Shown here: in pieces, positions 29,789 to 30,000 of the stretch
Position numbering within the stretch: the stretch's first letter is position 1
Layout: the number at the start of each line of letters is the position of its first letter
Assembly: GCF_037975245.1 (NCBI RefSeq)
Contig: NC_092574.1
Location: forward strand, 7,281,213-7,311,212
Source of the DNA: Apostichopus japonicus
Lineage: Eukaryota; Echinodermata; Holothuroidea; Aspidochirotida; Stichopodidae
Reading direction: 5' to 3'
Length of the DNA stretch: 30,000 bases
Translations under genes and position numbers: made by a program
Notes under the pieces: model-generated
What the model saw: only the letters and a program-made list of their open reading frames with translations
Told to the model about the DNA's origin: nothing
Databases searched by the model: none

Positions 29789-30000
29789 TTGTTTAAGAAC
29801 ATTTGAGGTGAGAAGAGGATAGTATAGCGTGTTGAAATCATGTACATCGAAGCCATCGAGTTGCGATGGGAAGGGGGGGGGCAGGAGGACAACCATGCTA
29901 CCCCCTCCGATGTTGATGACACTAGACATGATCTATAAACATAATTTAATAATAATATGGTACATATTGGACCAATTTTTGCACGCTTTGGCGGCGCGTA

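Larger units (their letters stand above)
28024..29999. other. Right-hand region, probably intron of receptor B
   Basis: No further receptor exon could be recognised. It contains an inverted-repeat element (28702-28955) and foldback copy 2 (29498-29788). A G-rich run lies at 29872-29880. Confidence 0.5.

Overview
This is a eukaryotic, AT-rich window, probably from an echinoderm or a related marine deuterostome. The reasons are animal-type ion-channel exons split by short introns with GT-AG sites, recurrent 'taggcctac'-type intergenic sequence, many non-autonomous DNA transposons and long (AT)n tracts. The species assignment is inference. The bacterial gene categories do not apply. Nearly all long open frames are microsatellite translations or repeat shadows; the real coding content is short exons, all on the minus strand.

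Layout from left to right. (1) About 167-8832, minus strand: the 5' half of an ionotropic glutamate receptor gene, covering the signal peptide and most of the amino-terminal domain in five exons. It runs off the left edge of the window before the ligand-binding and membrane domains. Its first exon is duplicated in tandem together with upstream sequence, giving two in-frame alternative starts. (2) About 9.0-12.86 kb: intergenic, with G-rich tracts and no supported gene. (3) 12860-22348, minus strand: a complete nine-exon anion-type Cys-loop receptor gene (454 residues predicted). Exon phases are consistent throughout, and several exon sizes (68, 83 and 218 bp) match those usual in the family. 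(4) 24657-28023, minus strand: the last three exons of a second, paralogous Cys-loop receptor gene (TM1 to stop). Its 5' exons are not recognised in the window and probably lie beyond the right edge.

The introns are unusually informative. In two unrelated genes the 3' end of an exon plus its splice donor has been copied repeatedly into the downstream intron as a tandem array (2776-3840 and 25253-26200). Two copies of a retroposed element with a head resembling the 5' end of U2 snRNA are present, each with target-site duplications. Three short inverted-repeat elements carry perfect 8-bp target duplications of hAT type, and a fourth element has 13-bp inverted ends. Two copies of a long palindromic foldback element, a 43-55 bp minisatellite, a CGACC pentanucleotide array, a self-complementary GAT/ATC triplet block and several (AT)n arrays make up most of the rest.

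Functionally the window is a cluster of neurotransmitter-receptor genes: one glutamate-receptor-type gene next to two tandem anion-channel-type genes, all transcribed leftward. All assignments come from reading the translations by eye; no database search was run.
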